41,951 bases of DNA from positions 1 to 41,951 of the forward strand of contig CADCVG010000031.1 in the NCBI GenBank assembly GCA_902806075.1, written 5' to 3'. Made by a program: the position numbers and the translations under genes. Below the pieces are notes generated by a model, which worked only from the letters and a program-made list of their open reading frames with translations, had not been told where the DNA came from and made no database searches. Shown here one piece after another: positions 38,933 to 41,951 of the stretch. This DNA comes from an uncultured Rubrobacteraceae bacterium. GTDB lineage: Bacteria; Actinomycetota; Rubrobacteria; Rubrobacterales; Rubrobacteraceae. The first letter of the stretch is position 1, and each line of letters opens with the position of its first letter.

Positions 38933-40134
38933 GCGCCGTAGCGGTTGAGCTTGAGGGCGTGGCCCATGAGGAGGCCCATGATCTCCTCCGCCGCGAAGAC
39001 CCCTAACGAGCCACCGGCGCAGGCTCGCTCCCCGAAGCTCAACGCTGTCGGGAGCGTGTACTCCGATGAGAGGAGGAACGGCACCCCATGCCAGGAGTGG
39101 CTCTTCATCTTCGCGGGCGTGGCGTGATCCCCGGTTATGGCGAGAGCAGCGGGGCCGAGGTCGAGCAAGCCTGGTATCAGGGCATCCACCTCTTCTATAA
39201 CGGCGGACTTCCGCCCCGCGTCGCCGTCCTCGCCCGCCGCGTCGGGCGCCTTTACGTGAATAAAGAAGAAGTCATAAGAGCCCCAGTTCTCCTTTAACGT
39301 CTCAAACTCGCCGGAGATGCCTTCGCCCTCCTCGAGGATCTGCATGCCGGCGAGGCGGGCGAGCCCCTTGTACATAGGGTAGCCCGCGATGGCGGCGGCG
39401 CGCAGCTTGTAGACCTCGTCGAACCTCGGGAGCGCCGGATGCATCCCGAAGCCGCGCAACAGGACGGTGTTGGCCGGGTGACTGTCCGCCAGAACCTTGT
39501 CCGCCTCCTCGATAAAGGCGTTGGCGAGCCTGGCGCTCTCCCGGGCGGCATCGTCGTTGGTCGTGGTCTTGACGGGGAGCGGTTCAAGCCCTGTCCTCTG
39601 CGGGTCCGAGTCCGAGAGGTCGCCGGAGAGACCAGCGGCGTGGAAGACGGCGACGGCCCGGTGCTCCTTCTCGTGGACTATGGAGACCTTCGCGTCGTCG
39701 AGATTTACTTCCTCGTTGAGGAGGGATACGAGCTTCGCGGCATCAGAGGAGGCGATGCGACCGGCCCGACGGTCGGAGATTCTGCCGGACTCGTCTTTGG
39801 TGGCGAAGTTGATCCTGGCTGCAAGGTCGTTCTCGCCGAGCTCGAAGCCGACCCCCAGGGCGCTCAAGACGCCGCGGCCGACCCGGTACTCTAAAGGGTC
39901 GTAGCCGAAGAGGGCCAGGTGGCCTGGTCCGCTGCCGGGGCTCACGCCGGCGGCGACGGGCCTGCTCAAGCCCAGATCGCTCCTCGCGGCTAGAGAGTCG
40001 AGGTTCGGGTTGTTCGCGGCCTCTAGCTCCGTCTCGCCCCCCTCGTTCGGGAGCCCGCCGAGACCGTCAAGGACGAGCAGAACCATCTTCGAGTCCGTCG
40101 AGACAGATAGCTCGCGCATGAGGTTCAGGTCCAA
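38929..40134 (-). CDS. apgM: Cofactor-independent phosphoglycerate mutase, archaeal (ApgM) type
   Basis: A 401-residue enzyme of the alkaline-phosphatase superfamily that interconverts 3- and 2-phosphoglycerate. Seen: VLLVLDGLGGLP with metal ligand D23, ETELEAANNPNLDSLAARS, the phospho-Ser region GVSPGSGPGHLALFGYDP (S68), RVGRGVLSALG, FIHVKAPDAAGEDGDA, and LAITGDHATPAKMKSHSWHGVPFLL for the remaining metal ligands. The start is TTG 40134, with AGGAG nine bases before; the ATG six codons later is an alternative. It ends in a 4-base overlap with the glycosylase gene. A 2-phosphoglycerate enzyme near a glycerate 2-kinase gene (22 kb) may be chance. Confidence 0.9.
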   Translation of the reverse strand: MDLNLMRELSVSTDSKMVLLVLDGLGGLPNEGGETELEAANNPNLDSLAARSDLGLSRPVAAGVSPGSGPGHLALFGYDPLEYRVGRGVLSALGVGFELGENDLAARINFATKDESGRISDRRAGRIASSDAAKLVSLLNEEVNLDDAKVSIVHEKEHRAVAVFHAAGLSGDLSDSDPQRTGLEPLPVKTTTNDDAARESARLANAFIEEADKVLADSHPANTVLLRGFGMHPALPRFDEVYKLRAAAIAGYPMYKGLARLAGMQILEEGEGISGEFETLKENWGSYDFFFIHVKAPDAAGEDGDAGRKSAVIEEVDALIPGLLDLGPAALAITGDHATPAKMKSHSWHGVPFLLSSEYTLPTALSFGERACAGGSLGVFAAEEIMGLLMGHALKLNRYGA

Positions 40135-40228
40135 AACGGCGTCTCCTCTCCAGGGCGGGGTCTCCGTGGCGCGCTGGGGCCGTCCCTCGCGCCGCTTGCG
40201 GTCGAAAAAGTCTAGCAGAGAAGGTCTG

Positions 40229-40234
40229 TATAAT
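40229..40234 (+). promoter_or_regulatory. Probable -10 box of the MBL-fold gene
   Basis: A perfect TATAAT 56 bases before ATG 40290 in the divergent gap to the apgM gene. No good -35 box stands at the right distance. Confidence 0.35.
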
Positions 40235-40289
40235 CCCGGTTCCGGGGCCGGAGGCTGCCCGCGAGAGGAGACGATGTGGGGGAGGGCGG

Positions 40290-41198
40290 ATGAAGATAGA
40301 GACGATAGACCTGGACTTCATGGGGACGGAGGGGATCATCGCCTCCTTCCTCCTCACCGGCGACGGCTCGGCCGCGATAGTAGAGACCGGGCCCACGCCC
40401 TGCATCGAGAACCTGATGCAGGGTCTCTCGAACAACGGCGTAGAGCCCGGGGACGTGGAGCAGGTCTTTTTGACCCACATCCACCTGGATCATTCCGGGG
40501 CCTCGGGGAACCTCGCGGAGCTTCTGCCGAACGCCACCTTCTATGTGCACGAGATCGGCTACCAGCACCTCGTGGACCCGTCGAAGCTCGTGAAGAGTTC
40601 GACGCGCATCTACGGCGAGAGAATGGAGGAGCTGTGGGGTGAGATCCGGCCCGTCCCCGAGGACCGCCTCAAGAAGCTCTCGGGGGGCGAGGAGATCGAA
40701 GCCGCCGGCGGCCTCGTCTCGGCGTGTTACACCCCTGGCCACGCCTACCACCACCTGGCGTTCCACGAGCCCGAGTCCGGGACGCTCTTCGCCGGGGACG
40801 TGGCGGGGGTGCGCCTCCCCGGACAATCTTACGTGAAGCCGCCGACACCGCCACCGGAGGTGGACGTCGAGGCGTGGAAGGGGAGCATCGAGACCATGCG
40901 CAAGCTCGGCCCGAAGGTCCTCTGCCCGACTCACTTCGGCTCCTACGAGGACGTCGAGAGGCACCTGAGCGAGCTGGAGCAGCGCCTCGAAGATTGGCTG
41001 CTCCTGGTCGAGGAGCGCATGGACGAAGAGCGTTCCCAGGAGGACATCGCCGAGGAGCTCGGGGCGCGGGGCGACGAGGAGATGCTCCGCGAGGGCGCGG
41101 ACACCGGAGACTCCGAGCGCTACGAGCTCGCGGCCAACTACGAGATGCTGGTCGCCGGCCTCATGAGGTACGTCACCAAGCAGCGCGAAAGCTTCTAA
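40290..41198 (+). CDS. Metallo-beta-lactamase-fold hydrolase
   Basis: A 302-residue cytoplasmic hydrolase with a binuclear metal site: VFLTHIHLDHSGASGNL (H63, H65, D67, H68), YTPGHAYHHLAFHEP (the third His), TLFAGDVAGVRLPG (bridging Asp) and LCPTHFGSY (last His). After the lactamase fold (to about 210) is a helical C-terminal part of about 90 residues rich in Glu and Arg (HLSELEQRLEDWLLLVEERM). This layout is that of the GloB/RNase-Z-like subgroup of unknown substrate, sometimes called SoxH-like. ATG 40290 is directly behind GGGGGAGGGCGG. It is a single gene, divergent from the apgM gene. Confidence 0.88.
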   Translation: MKIETIDLDFMGTEGIIASFLLTGDGSAAIVETGPTPCIENLMQGLSNNGVEPGDVEQVFLTHIHLDHSGASGNLAELLPNATFYVHEIGYQHLVDPSKLVKSSTRIYGERMEELWGEIRPVPEDRLKKLSGGEEIEAAGGLVSACYTPGHAYHHLAFHEPESGTLFAGDVAGVRLPGQSYVKPPTPPPEVDVEAWKGSIETMRKLGPKVLCPTHFGSYEDVERHLSELEQRLEDWLLLVEERMDEERSQEDIAEELGARGDEEMLREGADTGDSERYELAANYEMLVAGLMRYVTKQRESF

Positions 41199-41294
41199 CC
41201 TCTGGCCGACAGGCCGCCACGGTCTCCACACGAGAGGTACGGGAACACGTAGACGGAGGTCCTGCAAAAGGAGCAGGGGTCTCGGTACGGCTTT

Positions 41295-41326
41295 TTGACT
41301 CCATTTCCGGCCCGGTTGTGTATAGA
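41295..41326 (+). promoter_or_regulatory. Possible promoter of the lipoprotein gene
   Basis: TTGACT at 41295-41300 is a strong -35 box. Candidate -10 boxes are TGTATA at 41319-41324 (18-base spacer) and TATAGA at 41321-41326 (20-base spacer). The leader would be about 110 bases. Confidence 0.4.
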
Positions 41327-41440
41327 TAGTGCAGGGGCTCCCGAAGATCCGGCCGCTCGCACCGTGTCCTGGCGGGTGTTCAAAGAGCCGGCGGCGGGGG
41401 GATACCCGTAGTGCAAACCTGTAGTAAGGGAAGGAGAAGC

Positions 41441-41644
41441 ATGAAAAAAAGGCTAGTTGTCCTCTTTGCGGCCGCTTTTGTACCGATCCTCGGACTGGCG
41501 GCGTGCGGAGGGGAAGTAGAAGAACAGGTGCGGGAGCAGGTGGAGCAGGAGGTGGATCAGCAGGTGCAAGAGGGCCGGACACAGATAGAACAGCAGGTGC
41601 AGGAGGGCCGGACGCAAATAGAAGAGGGGATAGAGAAGCAGTAG
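41441..41644 (+). CDS. Small lipoprotein with 11-residue helical repeats
   Basis: A 67-residue exported lipoprotein: KKR start, hydrophobic stretch, and lipobox LAAC with lipidated C22. The mature part is only 46 residues and almost purely Glu, Gln, Val and Arg (EVEEQVREQVEQEVDQQVQE), with an 11-residue unit QQVQEGRTQIE twice. This is an amphipathic, probably coiled-coil helix of the hendecad type, reminiscent of Lpp-like or membrane-surface helical lipoproteins, though no homologue is claimed. ATG 41441 follows AAGGAGA by four bases. It is alone, 240 bases after the MBL gene. Confidence 0.85.
   Translation: MKKRLVVLFAAAFVPILGLAACGGEVEEQVREQVEQEVDQQVQEGRTQIEQQVQEGRTQIEEGIEKQ
41558..41623 (+). 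repeat. 33-bp tandem repeat inside the lipoprotein gene
   Basis: Two adjoining 33-base units (41558-41590 and 41591-41623) differ at only a few bases and code for the same 11 residues. The copy number may vary between strains. Confidence 0.85.
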
Positions 41645-41758
41645 CCCCGGACAACTTCCGCCGGGAGAAGGGGCGGGATCGCCGAGGTGACCGGCCTCTA
41701 TATCCCTTCTCTCGTCTTGCGCGGGGAAGCGCGGGCCATCCCACAACCCAGGCTTGGC

Positions 41759-41951
41759 TTACTCCTCCGTGCCCCCGTTCGCGTGCTCGCTCACCGGTAT
41801 CGCGAAGCTCTTCCCGGTCGAGTCCGGGTGGTCTCCTGGATCTCGCCCACAAACCTCTCGATGGCTATTCCCATCTCGGGAGAGAGGCGGAGGCCATCGT
41901 TCCAGAGAGACGAGGCCTTTCTCCAGGCCGTTCCGGGAGCGAAGGCCACAC
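41759..41951 (-). pseudogene. Right-edge partial gene with a probable frameshift
   Basis: On the minus strand from the window edge the sequence reads VAFAPGTAWRKASSLWNDGL, then LRLSPEMGIAIERFVGEIQE, and after a base shift near 41835 continues as DHPDSTGKSFAIPVSEHANG and GTEE with stop TAA at 41761-41759. Both parts look protein-like, so this is either a decayed gene or the 3' end of a gene with a sequence error. The family is unknown. Between 41645 and 41758 nothing is seen. Confidence 0.35.

Noticed and set aside
40212-41852. A 546-codon open frame antisense to the MBL-fold and lipoprotein genes
   Set aside because: It mirrors the GC-rich third positions of the real genes, is Arg/Pro/Leu-rich and has no domain pattern.
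1-41951. CRISPR arrays, toxin-antitoxin pairs, prophage or large defence systems
   Set aside because: No regularly spaced repeats, cas genes, integrase or phage genes were seen on either strand.

Overview
The window is 42 kb of high-GC, gene-dense bacterial chromosome. It probably comes from a deep-branching actinobacterium of the Rubrobacter type. This is judged from the GC-rich codon use with frequent ATA isoleucine codons, the many TTG and GTG starts behind strong GGAGG sites, the combination of trehalose genes (TreT, OtsA, OtsB), the Asp23/AmaP cluster, and a split cytochrome b with a Rieske protein. No rRNA gene or complete tRNA is present, so the assignment is an inference.

Layout. 1-3.9 kb: the 3' end of moeA, then a helix-hairpin-helix protein overlapping a DnaQ exonuclease/GIY-YIG (UvrC-like) fusion. 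4.0-6.5 kb: an OmpR-type regulator and its PAS/HAMP histidine kinase. 6.7-8.2 kb (minus): an M50 membrane protease and a degenerate M23-like membrane protein. 8.4-10.7 kb: an AI-2E-type permease, a CDP-alcohol phosphatidyltransferase and an unknown protein, followed by a decayed membrane-protein gene. 11.4-15.0 kb: a secreted coiled-coil NlpC/P60 hydrolase, an SPFH/band-7 protein and an RsbW-like anti-sigma kinase. 15.2-17.9 kb: treT-otsA. 18-20.2 kb (minus): an ABC-2 exporter, flanked by two remnants of the same insertion sequence. 20.6-23.4 kb: a broken membrane-protein gene, then otsB, a broken small gene and a glycerate 2-kinase on the minus strand. 23.6-26.1 kb (minus): a five-gene Asp23/AmaP/DUF2273 cluster and a GlsB/YeaQ protein. 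26.2-28.5 kb (minus): an NCS2 purine permease and an unknown two-helix membrane protein. 28.6-34.3 kb: a respiratory operon. 34.4-41.6 kb: a broken small gene, a LON-domain protein, MscS, D-Ala-D-Ala ligase, an HD protein, a family-5 uracil-DNA glycosylase, an archaeal-type phosphoglycerate mutase, an MBL-fold hydrolase and a small lipoprotein. A broken or partial gene lies at the right edge.

The most interesting unit is the respiratory operon at 28.6-34.3 kb. Two paralogous cytochrome bd subunit I-like proteins bracket a Rieske protein and a b6f-type split cytochrome b. The operon ends with a 51-codon single-helix ORF in a 4-base overlap and a good terminator. It contains no cytochrome c, CydB or haem-copper oxidase gene, so it may encode a quinol-oxidising complex in which a b6f-like module and a CydA-CydA' module work together. 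Secondary points are the split DNA-repair pair at 1.1-3.9 kb, the doubled Asp23/AmaP cluster, the 60-bp insertion-sequence deletion derivative, and a run of small genes broken by single-base shifts while the large genes around them are intact.
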